This document shows, one piece after another, positions 9,057 through 18,025 of a stretch of 64,000 bases of DNA. The notes beneath the pieces were generated by a model, which was given only the letters and a program-made list of their open reading frames with translations, was not told the DNA's origin and ran no database searches. This DNA is from Glaciimonas sp. PCH181 (GTDB lineage Bacteria; Pseudomonadota; Gammaproteobacteria; Burkholderiales; Burkholderiaceae_D): the NCBI RefSeq assembly GCF_003056055.1, contig NZ_PYFP01000001.1, forward strand, positions 2,046,001 through 2,110,000, read 5' to 3'. Position numbers and translations under genes: made by a program. Every line of letters starts with the position of its first letter. Position 1 is the stretch's first letter.

Positions 9057-9302
9057 TCAGGTTGCTTTGGATTTGCACTGACTGATCATCTCCGTGGCGA
9101 TCTTTAGAGCCTCCTGCTCGGCTTCTGCCTGAGTGCTGAAAATGTGCTCGACGGAAACGCGCTGGTTGGGGAATATATTGTTGCGGTGCATCGGGTTGGG
9201 TGACGGTGCGAAGATCGTTACGTAGGCTGCCCAGTGTTCGCTATCGGGCAGTAAAACACCTGAATACTCAATTTCATACGTACCTATGGTAGTGGATGGC
9301 AT
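9057..9302 (-). CDS. Small hypothetical protein (81 aa)
   Basis: I do not recognise the family. The 81-residue product is soluble, starts MPSTTIGTYEIEYSG, contains a VTIFAPSPNP stretch and ends in an acidic-then-basic helix (AEAEQEALKIATEMISQCKSK). The latter resembles the tail of small proteins carrying a 'T-Q-A-E-A' helix, where the helix packs on a small beta sheet. A convincing ribosome-binding site (AGGAGA) sits 7 bp before the ATG, which is the main reason to believe the gene. It is isolated, with the DUF1304 gene converging on it. Confidence 0.6.
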   Translation of the reverse strand: MPSTTIGTYEIEYSGVLLPDSEHWAAYVTIFAPSPNPMHRNNIFPNQRVSVEHIFSTQAEAEQEALKIATEMISQCKSKAT

Positions 9303-9400
9303 TGTAGTCTCCTAGTTGTTATTAGGATCGTACCATGGAAAAAAGTGGACGTGCATTGAGGGGGTTCTTCGTCTACTGGACGAGTGTTAGGCGAACCAAT

Positions 9401-9640
9401 TCACTTAACCAGAAAAGCCCCAATGCGCTTCTTCTCCAGCACCATTTTTCCAACCAAACGCCCAACAATCCACGAAAGCGCAACCCCAACTCCAAAAACC
9501 GTCGAATTCTCCCAAACAGGACTCTCAATATACCTAGGCAGAATTACTTTATAGAACAGCACAAACACGCCAATCAAGACCCATGACGCAACTTGTCCAA
9601 CATATTTAGTATTGAAAAACGATGCTTTTATAGAAGACAT
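9401..9640 (-). CDS. Small hypothetical inner-membrane protein (79 aa)
   Basis: The family is not recognised. The 79-residue protein shows two hydrophobic segments (about residues 17-36, VASWVLIGVFVLFYKVILP, and 47-62, FGVGVALSWIVGRLVG) with a basic C-terminal tail (KKRIGAFLVK). This fits a two-pass membrane protein with both ends in the cytoplasm. A weak AGGGCG motif lies 7 bp before the ATG. It sits just downstream of the tRNA gene and its terminator on the same strand, apparently as its own unit. Confidence 0.5.
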   Translation of the reverse strand: MSSIKASFFNTKYVGQVASWVLIGVFVLFYKVILPRYIESPVWENSTVFGVGVALSWIVGRLVGKMVLEKKRIGAFLVK

Positions 9641-9730
9641 AAGCGCGCCCTAAGCAAATATTGAATAGTGCACTGACGCAATGGCAAGCCAGCCTCAGCC
9701 GCCCTCCACAGTGTTAACGCAGCGGAAAAC

Positions 9731-9760
9731 AAAAAAGGCCTTTCCGAAGAAAGACCTTTT
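9731..9760 (-). terminator. Intrinsic terminator of the tRNA gene
   Basis: Read on the minus strand, AAAAGGTCTTTC and GAAAGGCCTTTT pair around a TTCG loop with one mismatch, then a TTTTTTGTTTT tract follows. It lies 7 bp beyond the 3' end of the tRNA and is well placed to end its transcript. Confidence 0.85.
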
Positions 9761-9766
9761 ATATTC

Positions 9767-9843
9767 TGGTGGGCGGTGCAGAATTCGAATCTGCGACCCC
9801 TTGGATGTCGACCAAGTATTCTAACCAGCTGAACTAACCGCCC
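9767..9843 (-). tRNA. tRNA-Val (anticodon GAC), with C at position 33
   Basis: A 77-nt cloverleaf can be folded on the minus strand. It has acceptor GGGCGGT/ACCGCCC, D stem GTTC/GAAT, anticodon stem CTTGG/CCAAG, T arm GCAGA-TTCGAAT-TCTGC, discriminator A73 and an encoded CCA end. The seven-base anticodon loop is TCGACAT, giving anticodon GAC for valine. A35, C36 and A73 agree with valine identity, although the D arm resembles tRNA-Asp. Position 33 reads C where nearly all tRNAs have U. The gene stands alone and is followed by a terminator. Confidence 0.88.
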
Positions 9844-9953
9844 GTTTGCAACAGGACGAAATAATACAACAACCTTCGCATCTGTACAACCTTAATTTTA
9901 ATGATTTTCCAACAGCAATCAGAAGAGGTCACAATGATCGCGCTTTCGCGCAC

Positions 9954-10685
9954 TTAGTTTAGTACAACCTCAACCTCTGCCTTATGCCAAATGCATACCC
10001 CTCTTACTTCCTTATCCAGACTAGCCAAAACCACCTCGTGATCGGCCAGTTCTTCGGTATTCGCAAGCCGTACAAAAATCTCGCCCAGCGGTGCTAACGG
10101 CAACCGTACCCCATCCTCGCCAAGACTCTCATCCCCATCGCCAAAATCAATACTGAAACTATTTTGCCCCCGCGTCATCGCCAAATAAACTTCAGCCAAC
10201 AACTCAGAATCCAGCAACGCGCCATGCAACGTACGATGCGCATTTGAAATACCGTAACGATCACACAGCGCATCCAGCGAATTCCGCTTGCCGGGATACA
10301 TCTCCTTCGCCTGGACCAGCGTATCGATAACACCAGCGATTTCATTGCTGAAAATCTCACGATCCAGTCGCTTGAACTCAGCATCCAAAAAGCCCAAATC
10401 GAACGGAGCATTATGAATAATGACTTCGGCACCGGCGATGTACTCTCTCAACTCCGCGGCAATCTGTATGAATTTCGGCTTGTCGCTGAGGAATTCCGTC
10501 GTCAATCCATGCACCGCCAACGCGCCATCTTCAGAATCACGCTCGGGATTAATGTATTGGTGATAATTGTTGCCAGTTAAACGTCGGTCGATCAATTCAA
10601 CACAGCCAATTTCGATGATGCGGTCACCGGTGCGCGGATTAAGACCGGTAGTTTCTGTATCTAGAACGATTTGTCGCATAGTCAC
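9954..10685 (-). CDS. dnaQ: DNA polymerase III epsilon subunit (3'-5' proofreading exonuclease)
   Basis: The 243-residue protein has the DEDDh exonuclease motifs: ExoI LDTETTGL near residue 8, ExoII HNAPFDLGFL near residue 91 and ExoIII with HGALLDSELL near residue 155. It removes misincorporated bases while bound to the polymerase alpha subunit and theta or its equivalent. The C-terminal part carries the alpha-binding region. It lies 56 bp downstream of rnhA in the same direction, the common rnhA-dnaQ arrangement of proteobacteria. Length is as expected. Confidence 0.95.
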   Translation of the reverse strand: MTMRQIVLDTETTGLNPRTGDRIIEIGCVELIDRRLTGNNYHQYINPERDSEDGALAVHGLTTEFLSDKPKFIQIAAELREYIAGAEVIIHNAPFDLGFLDAEFKRLDREIFSNEIAGVIDTLVQAKEMYPGKRNSLDALCDRYGISNAHRTLHGALLDSELLAEVYLAMTRGQNSFSIDFGDGDESLGEDGVRLPLAPLGEIFVRLANTEELADHEVVLASLDKEVRGVCIWHKAEVEVVLN

Positions 10686-10741
10686 TTCAATTTTTTAAAA
10701 GTATTCGGAAAAGCAAATGGCAAACATCACCCATTATCAGG

Positions 10742-11176
10742 CTACAAAACAGTGAGTACGCCCCGATTGGCAAGCTGATCAGCACGTTCATTGCCAACAT
10801 GGCCGGCATGCCCTTTGATCCAGCGCCATTGCATCTGATGCTGCGCCTGTGCCGCATCCAACGCTTGCCATAAATCGACATTCTTCACTGGTGCCTTGGC
10901 GGCAGTTTTCCAGCCACGCGCTTTCCAGCCATGAATCCACTCGCTGATCCCTTTCTGAACGTATTGGCTATCGGTATGCACCGTGACCTCGCACGGCTTT
11001 TTGAGCACCTTTAAGGCCTCAATCACAGCCAACAACTCCATCCGATTATTGGTCGTATTGCGCTCACCGCCAAATAACTCTTTTTCGTTGCCGCCAGAAA
11101 TCAGTAACGCGCCCCAGCCGCCAGTGCCGGGATTGCCCTTGCAAGCGCCATCGGTGAATATTTCTACTTTGTCCAT
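10742..11176 (-). CDS. rnhA: Ribonuclease HI
   Basis: This 144-residue enzyme degrades the RNA strand of RNA-DNA hybrids during replication and repair. All four metal-binding residues are visible: Asp in [11 protein letters not shown], Glu in [10 protein letters not shown], Asp in VHTDSQYV and the C-terminal Asp in GNERADQLA, with the catalytic His in KGHAGH. It is upstream of dnaQ on the same strand. About 100 bp separate it from the methyltransferase gene before it, so the three minus-strand genes may be one transcript. Confidence 0.96.
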   Translation of the reverse strand: MDKVEIFTDGACKGNPGTGGWGALLISGGNEKELFGGERNTTNNRMELLAVIEALKVLKKPCEVTVHTDSQYVQKGISEWIHGWKARGWKTAAKAPVKNVDLWQALDAAQAQHQMQWRWIKGHAGHVGNERADQLANRGVLTVL

Positions 11177-11273
11177 GCTTGTCTATTTCTTGAAAATTGA
11201 ATCAGAACGAAATCGTTTGCAATGCAATTACAGCGCGGCCGCCAAACACTATGCCTGCAGCGCAATTCCCCGC

Positions 11274-12104
11274 TTATTTTTCGCCCGCTTTATGTATTCG
11301 GTTGGTGGCTGGTACGCCCTTGCCCGCCTGGACTGCTTTTTTACTAAACGCCGGTCCAATCAGATGCATACCTTTGACCCGTTTAATCGCTTGCACTATA
11401 TAAGTAGCGCCAAAATAAGGCCACCAGCGGTTACCGGCTTTCTCCATAAACGAAAAACGGTGCAACCATTTAGCTGTGGAGCATGGCGGCGCGTAACAAC
11501 CGAAACGGCCACGATTGACTTCCATATTCAGCAGCTTTAACCAGTCTTTCAGGCGCAATAAACTAATAAACTCTGCATTCTGCGGCAAAAAATGCGCGCC
11601 CGATAATCGGCCCGTAGATTGCCGTATTCCCCATAAACTGGCGGGATTAAACCCACAAATAATGACCTGCCCTTCGGGAATCAATACCCTCTCCACCTCC
11701 CGCAAGACCTGATGCGGCTCGTCGGCAAACTCCAATACATGCGGCAACACCACCAGATCCAGACTTTGTGAGGCAAATGGCAACTCGGCGAAATCGTGCG
11801 CGATGACTATTTTAGAGCGGCCCGATGCGTGATCCGGATTTTGCTCCTGCAAACCACAACCAATCAGCGGATTTTGCGCTGAGCCGACAACAACTTTGCT
11901 ATCGCTCAACCATTTATGCCGCATTCTGTTAGCCTGCAATGCATCGATTTCGGGCAACCCAATTTGCATCGCATTAAAACCGAAAATATCGGCGGTCATT
12001 GCGTCCAGATGCGCCTGCTCCCATTCCAGCATATACCGGCCTATGGGTGTTTGTAGCCATGGACCGAGCGCTATAATAGACTTTTTTGAAGACGGATATT
12101 CCAT
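11274..12104 (-). CDS. SAM-dependent methyltransferase (class I, UbiE/Methyltransf_11-like)
   Basis: The predicted product has 276 residues from ATG 12104 (MEYPSSKKS). A Rossmann-type methyltransferase domain is visible in the middle, with the post-II and III motifs typical of Methyltransf_11: [19 protein letters not shown], then [20 protein letters not shown]. The conserved [15 protein letters not shown] opening is characteristic of a betaproteobacterial and gammaproteobacterial family encoded next to gloB and rnhA. The substrate is not established. Its ATG overlaps the ATG of the divergent gloB gene (shared CATG at 12102-12105 region). An in-frame upstream ATG at 12161 is possible but lies inside gloB. 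Confidence 0.85.
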   Translation of the reverse strand: MEYPSSKKSIIALGPWLQTPIGRYMLEWEQAHLDAMTADIFGFNAMQIGLPEIDALQANRMRHKWLSDSKVVVGSAQNPLIGCGLQEQNPDHASGRSKIVIAHDFAELPFASQSLDLVVLPHVLEFADEPHQVLREVERVLIPEGQVIICGFNPASLWGIRQSTGRLSGAHFLPQNAEFISLLRLKDWLKLLNMEVNRGRFGCYAPPCSTAKWLHRFSFMEKAGNRWWPYFGATYIVQAIKRVKGMHLIGPAFSKKAVQAGKGVPATNRIHKAGEK

Positions 12105-12906
12105 GACTGCCTTGTTAAATAACGCGTTGAGTGTAGTAGCGATTCCGGCTTTCAATGACAATTATCTATGGCTTATCCATGATGGGCAGCACGCCGCAAT
12201 CGTCGATCCCGGCGACGCCGCGCCGGTAATTGCAACGCTTGCGACCCTCGGACTCAAACTGAGCGCTATTTTACTGACACATCATCATGCTGACCATGTT
12301 GGCGGGGTGGAAACATTATTGCAGCATAATAATGTTCCTGTCTTTGGCCCGGCGGGCGAAGTTATCGCGAATGTTACCAAACTATTAAAAGAAGGCGACG
12401 TTGTAGAGGTTCCGCAATTACCGCTAAAGTTGTCTGTACTTGACGTACCCGGCCACACCCGCGGTCATATTGCGTATGTGGCGCAGTCAGAAAACTGGTT
12501 ATTCTGCGGCGATACGCTATTTGCTGGCGGCTGCGGGCGTTTGTTCGAGGGCACACCTGCGCAAATGGTCGCATCGCTTTCAAAGTTAAGCACATTGCCG
12601 CCACAAACGCAGGTATTTTGCGCCCACGAATATACGATGGCGAATCTGCGCTTTGCACAGGCTGTTGAGCCAGGCAACCCGGCACTGCTCGAACGGATTG
12701 CCGCAGATCAAGCCAAGCGTGATCGCAATATCCCGACCGTACCGTCGAATATTGCCTTGGAAAATGCGACAAATCCCTTCTTGCGCTATCGACAGCCAGA
12801 AATTATTTCCAGCCTTCAACAAAGCGATTATCTGAACGCTGCTGCAAACGACGATCCGGTGGCTGCATTTGCCGCGTTGCGTTTATGGAAAAATAATTTC
12901 AAATAA
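12103..12906 (+). CDS. gloB: Hydroxyacylglutathione hydrolase (glyoxalase II)
   Basis: The 267-residue metallo-beta-lactamase-fold enzyme hydrolyses S-D-lactoylglutathione to lactate and glutathione, completing methylglyoxal detoxification. The binuclear metal motif THHHADH is at residues 59-65, with further ligands in [16 protein letters not shown] and CAHEYT. The C-terminal glutathione-binding region is present ([15 protein letters not shown] near residue 205). The start at 12103 gives the family's [13 protein letters not shown] a few residues in. The open frame continues upstream to 11896 but that part overlaps the divergent methyltransferase gene. Confidence 0.95.
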   Translation: MTALLNNALSVVAIPAFNDNYLWLIHDGQHAAIVDPGDAAPVIATLATLGLKLSAILLTHHHADHVGGVETLLQHNNVPVFGPAGEVIANVTKLLKEGDVVEVPQLPLKLSVLDVPGHTRGHIAYVAQSENWLFCGDTLFAGGCGRLFEGTPAQMVASLSKLSTLPPQTQVFCAHEYTMANLRFAQAVEPGNPALLERIAADQAKRDRNIPTVPSNIALENATNPFLRYRQPEIISSLQQSDYLNAAANDDPVAAFAALRLWKNNFK

Positions 12907-12954
12907 ACTGCCAATAACTGTATATATTATTAGAATAATATTTATTTAGCAGTT
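12906..12954. repeat. Nested inverted repeat after gloB
   Basis: A perfect AT-rich palindrome (ATATTATT-AG-AATAATAT, 12924-12941) is nested inside a second 6-bp inverted repeat (AACTGC at 12906-12911, GCAGTT at 12949-12954). It begins at the gloB stop codon. It may end gloB transcription or be a protein-binding site. It lacks the GC-rich stem of a classical terminator. The rest of the 289-bp gap up to 13195 shows nothing clear apart from the next promoter region. Confidence 0.4.
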
Positions 12955-13195
12955 GTGAAATATCTCTTCAAAAATAGTTGTTGCATCCCACCGGCACATT
13001 ATTCCCCTCCATAGGCAATTTCCTAATCTATGGAACGCTGTTTAGCGTAATTGCGCTATAAATCAATCACTTATGCAAAAGTGATAGCGTATTTTTTGCT
13101 TGACGCGACAAAAGCCGGTTACGTACACTGCGCTTTAGCCTTTTCGCTGTCCCTTTTATACCGGCTGCTTCCTATGCCGTCAGAAAAAAGAATCC

Positions 13196-14782
13196 ATGCA
13201 ATTTACACTCAAGACATACGCGCTTGCCGCCATCGCATTTTTCGGCGCACCGCTATTGGCCCAAGCCAATGATATTTCTATCTACACCCCCAATTTTAGT
13301 TTGATTGATCCATCCAACCCCAATCCTGCAGTGATTGGGATGTCGCAGTTCGATGTCTGGACCCGGATACGCAGAGGATTTAGTATTCCAGACCTCGACA
13401 ATGCCCAAGTCGTCTCGCAAACCGAGTTCTATAGCTCCCGCCCCGATTATTTTGAACGCACCACGCTGCGTGCCTCGCCTTATTTGTTTCACGTCGTACA
13501 AGAGTTGGAAAAACGGGGCATGCCGACCGAACTCGCGCTGCTGCCATTTATTGAGTCATCGTTTAATCCCCAAGCCTTCTCTAGCGCCAAAGCCGTAGGT
13601 TTATGGCAATTTATGCCAGCGACGGGACGCGATTTCAACCTCAAGCAAAACATGTTCAAAGACGAGCGCCGTGACGTGCTTGCCTCCACCGACGCTGCAT
13701 TAACCTATTTACAAACTTTGTACGCCATGTTTGGCGACTGGCAACTGGCGCTGGCAGCCTATAACTGGGGCCAAGGCTCGGTCCAAAAGGCTATCGACAG
13801 AAATCAAGCCGCCGGTTTGCCTACCGACTTTGCTAGTCTGGCACCGCTGATGCCTGCTGAAACTCGCAATTATGTGCCTAAATTGCAAGCGGTAAAAAAC
13901 ATCATCGCAGCGCCTGAGGCGTATAATATTGCCCTGCCAAAAATCGACAATGAACCATATTTTGTCACCATCGGCAAAACCCGCGACATTGACGTGAAAG
14001 TTGCCGCGCAACTGGCGGAACTGTCACTGGATGACTTCAGAGCACTCAATCCCCAATTTAATCGTCCTGTCATTATCGGCAGTTCGGATACTAAAATTTT
14101 GCTGCCGCAAACGAATGCAGAAAAATTTAAGAAAAACATCATTAAATGGACGCAGTCTTTGTCATCGTGGACGTCGCACACCGTTGGCAGTGCACGCGAA
14201 CGGATTGAGGCAATTGCGATCAAATTCGACACGACGCCCGCCATTCTCCGCGAAGTAAATCATATTCCGCCACGGATGTTGCTCAAAGCTGGCTCGACTA
14301 TTCTGGTGCCAAAAACCGAGAGCGAAAATAGCGACATCACCGCTGAAGTCGCCAATAACGCCACTATGGCAGTCGCGCCAGACGTCCCTGAGACGCGGCG
14401 GATCTTTGTCAAAGTAGGAAAGCGCGATACGCTGGCATCCATCGCCGGTCGCTATAACGTCAGCGTCAGCCAAGTCAAATCCTGGAACAGCTTGCATCGC
14501 GACGGTGTCAGCCGTGGTCAAAGTTTGCAATTACAAGTACCGAACCGCATGGCCTCCTCCGGCGATGGCAGCATCAGACGCGCTTCTGCCACCACGCAAT
14601 ACCACAAGGCGGTGATAGTCAACAAGCGTGGCGAACGTAAGGAGCGCATCGTAAAAGTCGCACAAACCGCCAGCAAGACACATGAGAAAAAAGCAGTTAT
14701 CGTTGCTGCAAGCAAGAAAAGCAAACCCCAAAGCACAAAGACAGAAATTCTGGCGTCAGCCCGAAGTTCTCGAAAACAATAA
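13196..14782 (+). CDS. mltD: Membrane-bound lytic murein transglycosylase D with LysM domain
   Basis: The 528-residue envelope protein has a signal peptide (residues 1-24, cleavage after AQA). A lytic transglycosylase domain follows with catalytic Glu120 in LLPFIESSFNP and the GLWQFMPATGRDF motif. A C-terminal LysM peptidoglycan-binding repeat lies at about 404-447 (VGKRDTLASIAGRYNVSV), with a weaker LysM-like unit near 330-372, and then a long Lys/Ser-rich basic tail. It cleaves glycan strands to form 1,6-anhydromuropeptides. No lipobox Cys was seen at the signal-peptide end, unlike E. coli MltD. It lies downstream of gloB as in many proteobacteria. Confidence 0.92.
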   Translation: MQFTLKTYALAAIAFFGAPLLAQANDISIYTPNFSLIDPSNPNPAVIGMSQFDVWTRIRRGFSIPDLDNAQVVSQTEFYSSRPDYFERTTLRASPYLFHVVQELEKRGMPTELALLPFIESSFNPQAFSSAKAVGLWQFMPATGRDFNLKQNMFKDERRDVLASTDAALTYLQTLYAMFGDWQLALAAYNWGQGSVQKAIDRNQAAGLPTDFASLAPLMPAETRNYVPKLQAVKNIIAAPEAYNIALPKIDNEPYFVTIGKTRDIDVKVAAQLAELSLDDFRALNPQFNRPVIIGSSDTKILLPQTNAEKFKKNIIKWTQSLSSWTSHTVGSARERIEAIAIKFDTTPAILREVNHIPPRMLLKAGSTILVPKTESENSDITAEVANNATMAVAPDVPETRRIFVKVGKRDTLASIAGRYNVSVSQVKSWNSLHRDGVSRGQSLQLQVPNRMASSGDGSIRRASATTQYHKAVIVNKRGERKERIVKVAQTASKTHEKKAVIVAASKKSKPQSTKTEILASARSSRKQ

Positions 14783-14808
14783 AGCGTGACAACGGCATCG
14801 TAAGTAAC

Positions 14809-14840
14809 GCGATCAGGGCAAGCTTAGTTGCCCTGATCGC
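14809..14840 (+). terminator. Perfect 13-bp stem-loop after mltD
   Basis: GCGATCAGGGCAA pairs with TTGCCCTGATCGC around a 6-nt loop, 26 bp after the mltD stop. No T-run follows, so efficiency as an intrinsic terminator is uncertain. It separates mltD from the fabI promoter region. Confidence 0.55.
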
Positions 14841-14986
14841 AATGAACCCCTACAATCTGCCCTTATTCGCGTAAAACCCCCATCCGTTATTGTGCCAGTG
14901 ACGCGTGTCACCCGGCAGGTAGCGCATTGCACAACCTCGCGGCCGCACCTCGCACTTGATTTGCGGCGCATTTATCTGGAGTCAAC

Positions 14987-15769
14987 ATGGCATTTCTGCA
15001 AGGAAAAAAAATCCTCATCACGGGCGTATTATCGAATCGCTCAATCGCCTATGGGATCGCCCAGGCTTGCAAGCGCGAAGGTGCAGAACTCGCATTTACC
15101 TATGTCGGCGAACGTTTTTTAGACCGCATCACTAAATTTGCCGCTGAATTCGACAGCACATTGATTTTCAATTGCGATGTTGGCGATGATGCCCAAATCA
15201 ATGCATTGTTTGCTGACCTTGGAAAATCGTGGGATCAATTGGATGGCCTAGTACACGCAATCGGCTTCGCTCCGGCAGAAGCGATTGCTGGTGACTTTTT
15301 GGATGGCTTATCACGCGAAGGCTTCAAGATCGCGCATGACATCTCGGCGTATAGCTTTCCGGCGATGGCAAAAGCAGCGTTGCCGATGCTGCGCCCAAAT
15401 TCAGCATTACTAACCCTGACTTATCTGGGTTCAGACCGCGTAGTACCTAACTACAACACAATGGGTCTGGCGAAAGCTTCGCTCGAAGCCAGCGTGCGTT
15501 ACCTCGCTGAATCGCTCGGCCCAAAGGGTGTACGCGTCAATGGTATCTCTGCCGGTCCAATCAAGACATTGGCGGCCAGCGGCATTAAAGGCTTCGGCAA
15601 AATCCTCGGCTTTGTGGCAGACCATGCTCCTTTGCGTCGCAACGTCACGCTAGAAGATGTCGGCAATGCATCAGCCTTCCTGTTGTCCGATCTAGCTAGC
15701 GGCATTACCGGCGAAATCACCTACGTAGATGGCGGTTTCTCCAAGGTTGTCGGCGGCATCTCGGAATAA
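14987..15769 (+). CDS. fabI: Enoyl-[acyl-carrier-protein] reductase (NADH)
   Basis: The 260-residue enzyme performs the last reduction of each fatty-acid elongation cycle. It has the FabI cofactor loop [13 protein letters not shown] near residue 13 and the catalytic pair Tyr-x6-Lys in [11 protein letters not shown], with the extra upstream Tyr of LTYLGSDR. It is the SDR-type target of triclosan and isoniazid-like inhibitors. It is monocistronic, bounded by a stem-loop upstream and a strong terminator downstream. Length and motifs are standard. Confidence 0.97.
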   Translation: MAFLQGKKILITGVLSNRSIAYGIAQACKREGAELAFTYVGERFLDRITKFAAEFDSTLIFNCDVGDDAQINALFADLGKSWDQLDGLVHAIGFAPAEAIAGDFLDGLSREGFKIAHDISAYSFPAMAKAALPMLRPNSALLTLTYLGSDRVVPNYNTMGLAKASLEASVRYLAESLGPKGVRVNGISAGPIKTLAASGIKGFGKILGFVADHAPLRRNVTLEDVGNASAFLLSDLASGITGEITYVDGGFSKVVGGISE

Positions 15770-15805
15770 ATTTCTGACGGAGTCAGGCATCCCAGGATTT
15801 TCCAG

Positions 15806-15835
15806 AAAAACGTCCGAGCCTTCTCGGACGTTTTT
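15806..15835 (+). terminator. Intrinsic terminator of fabI
   Basis: A 13-bp stem (AAAAACGTCCGAG / CTCGGACGTTTTT) with a CCTT loop ends in a T-run, 36 bp after the fabI stop. The A-rich left arm makes it potentially bidirectional. Confidence 0.92.
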
Positions 15836-16240
15836 GTTGCTATTGCGCACTATCAACAAAGGCACCTACAAACAAACGCCGTTATTTATGTGCAATCGCA
15901 ACATTGAGCGTGTAATAGGATGAAAAATACTGTATTATCCGGGGCTGCGTTGCAATATGACGCAAGCAATGGTTAGACAACAGTTTAATCATTAAGAACA
16001 AAAACAAGTAGCTGCGCAAGCCTAAGCGTGTCTTGCATCAATTTAAGACATTGCATTGTAAAAGCCCTCCCGCCTTGTGTGTCGTTTAACTGACACCGTC
16101 CCGGCGCAAAGCTTTTGTGCCGAAATTTCTTTGTCGTTTCATAGTAATTTCGTTGGTCGGCGTTGCTTTTTTGCGTTCTCTGCATTTGTCGTTTTACGAC
16201 TGCTTGCAGAATATAGCGCTGAACTTTACGAAAGAAAATA
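15836..16240 (+). promoter_or_regulatory. Long leader region of the RNA helicase gene
   Basis: About 400 bp without a credible gene precede the helicase. The distal half holds several stem-loops, including a 9-bp stem with one G-U pair at 16102-16122 (CGGCGCAAA / TTTGTGCCG) and GTGTC/GACAC near 16078-16095. A GTCGT/ACGAC hairpin follows near 16188-16200. T-rich single-stranded stretches lie between them. This resembles the long structured leaders of cold-induced RNA helicase genes, but a real transcription start is not visible. No strong Shine-Dalgarno is seen before ATG 16241, only GAAAGAAAAT. Confidence 0.4.
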
Positions 16241-17662
16241 ATGACATTTGAATCCCTAGGCCTGCACGCGTCCGTTATCCAGGCATTGACTGAAGCCGGC
16301 TACACAAAACCAACTAGCGTTCAGGAACAAGCTGTTCCAGCCGCCATCGAAGGCCGCGACCTAATGGTATCGTCGCAAACCGGTTCCGGCAAAACTGCAG
16401 CATTCATGCTGCCAGCACTGCATAAATTCGCCTCTGAGCCAGTAGTTGACCAGACCGGCAAAACACCAAATCAAGAAATGCAGGCATCGCGTTCACGCGG
16501 TGACCGTCCACGTTTTAAAGCCGCTCAGCCAAAAATGCTGGTGTTGACTCCAACACGTGAATTGGCATTGCAAGTAACAAGCGCGACTGACAAGTACGGT
16601 TCGCACATGAAGCGTATCAAAGCAATTTCGATCCTTGGCGGCATGCCTTATCCAAAGCAAATGCAATTGCTTGCCAAGAACCCAGAAATCCTGGTTGCTA
16701 CACCTGGTCGTCTGATCGATCACATGGAATCGGGCAAAATCGATTTCTCGCAACTGCAAATTCTGGTACTAGACGAAGCCGATCGTATGCTGGACATGGG
16801 TTTCATCGACGATATCGAAAAAATCGTTGCTGCCACACCTGAGTCGCGTCAAACAATGCTGTTCTCCGCTACGCTGGATGGCGTTGTCGGTAACATGGCA
16901 AAGCGCATCACCAAAAACCCAATGATCATTCAGATCGCTGGTTCGGCAACAAAACATGAAAACATTCAACAAAAGGTTCATTTTGTCGACGATCTGTCGC
17001 ACAAGAATCGTTTGCTGGATCATTTGTTGCGCGACGAAACCATGGACCAAGCTGTCGTATTTACAGCAACCAAGCGTGATGCAGACAATATCGCTGACCG
17101 CCTGAACATCGCTGGCTTCGCTGCTGCTGCACTGCATGGTGACATGCATCAAGGCGCGCGTAACCGCACTCTGGACAGCCTGCGTCGCGGTCAAGTTCGT
17201 GTATTGGTAGCAACTGACGTCGCCGCTCGCGGTATCGACGTCCCAGCCATCACCCACGTATTCAACTACGATCTGCCGAAGTTCCCAGAAGACTACGTCC
17301 ACCGCATCGGCCGTACCGGTCGCGCTGGCCGTAACGGCGTTGCCGTGTCACTGGTAAACCACGCTGAAAGCATGAACGTCAAACGCATCGAACGCTTCAC
17401 CAAGCAATTGATTCCAGTCGATGTCGTTGTTGGTTTCGAACCAAAGAAAACAGCATCAGCACCACGCTCGAACCACAAACCAGGTGGCTGGAAACCAGGC
17501 GATAACCGCGGTGCACCAAGCAAGCCAAGCGGTGGCCGTACATTTAGCAAACCAGGTGCTCCACGCCGTGACGGTGCTGGCGCAGGCGCTGGTGCAGGCG
17601 GCGGCTACAAAGGCAACCGCACAAACGACAGCAGCACACGTCGCTCGTTTGGCGATCGTTAA
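16241..17662 (+). CDS. rhlE: DEAD-box ATP-dependent RNA helicase (RhlE type)
   Basis: The 473-residue helicase shows all core motifs: Q-motif near residue 25-29, Walker A SSQTGSGKTAAF with Lys51, PTRELALQV, ATPGRLIDH, LDEADRMLDMGF, FSATL, ATDVAARGIDVP and HRIGRTGRAGR. A C-terminal Gly/Ala/Arg/Pro-rich tail (from about residue 400) likely binds RNA. RhlE proteins unwind short duplexes in ribosome maturation and RNA decay, often at low temperature. Codon choice (frequent GCA, CCA, CGT) differs from neighbours and suggests high expression. It stands alone with a long leader and a strong terminator. Confidence 0.93.
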   Translation: MTFESLGLHASVIQALTEAGYTKPTSVQEQAVPAAIEGRDLMVSSQTGSGKTAAFMLPALHKFASEPVVDQTGKTPNQEMQASRSRGDRPRFKAAQPKMLVLTPTRELALQVTSATDKYGSHMKRIKAISILGGMPYPKQMQLLAKNPEILVATPGRLIDHMESGKIDFSQLQILVLDEADRMLDMGFIDDIEKIVAATPESRQTMLFSATLDGVVGNMAKRITKNPMIIQIAGSATKHENIQQKVHFVDDLSHKNRLLDHLLRDETMDQAVVFTATKRDADNIADRLNIAGFAAAALHGDMHQGARNRTLDSLRRGQVRVLVATDVAARGIDVPAITHVFNYDLPKFPEDYVHRIGRTGRAGRNGVAVSLVNHAESMNVKRIERFTKQLIPVDVVVGFEPKKTASAPRSNHKPGGWKPGDNRGAPSKPSGGRTFSKPGAPRRDGAGAGAGAGGGYKGNRTNDSSTRRSFGDR

Positions 17663-17715
17663 TTAGCGCTCAATAATAGTTAGTCCAACAATCATCACTG
17701 ATTGTTAAACTAAAC

Positions 17716-17753
17716 AAAAAACGGCCATCGGATTACTCCGATGGCCGTTTTTT
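17716..17753. terminator. Strong terminator after rhlE
   Basis: An 11-bp GC stem (CGGCCATCGGA / TCCGATGGCCG) with a TTAC loop is flanked by A6 and T6, so it can work on both strands. It ends the helicase transcript about 54 bp after its stop. The remaining 270 bp up to 18025 show no supported gene. Confidence 0.93.
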
Positions 17754-18025
17754 ATTTATCAGTACAGATCTAAACTCTAGCCCAACCTCGGCTATTTAAT
17801 TCAAACAAAATTCTCACTCCCAGACTGACATCACGACGATGACCAAGTCAGCAAGAAAAGTGCTTTGAATCAGCTAAAGAACGTTGAAGTTGCTTTTGAA
17901 ATTACAGGCAAATCGGGCGCCGAGCCGACGCAAAAGAAAGTGACCGGCTGTCGGGCCGCCCCCGGCAAAGCCCCAACGGAGCGCCGACAGTATCAAATCC
18001 CCAAACATCGTTCTAAATCAGCCCC

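Noticed and set aside
15985..16185. 66-codon minus-strand frame in the rhlE leader
   Set aside because: Low-complexity product with no signals, best explained by a structured leader.
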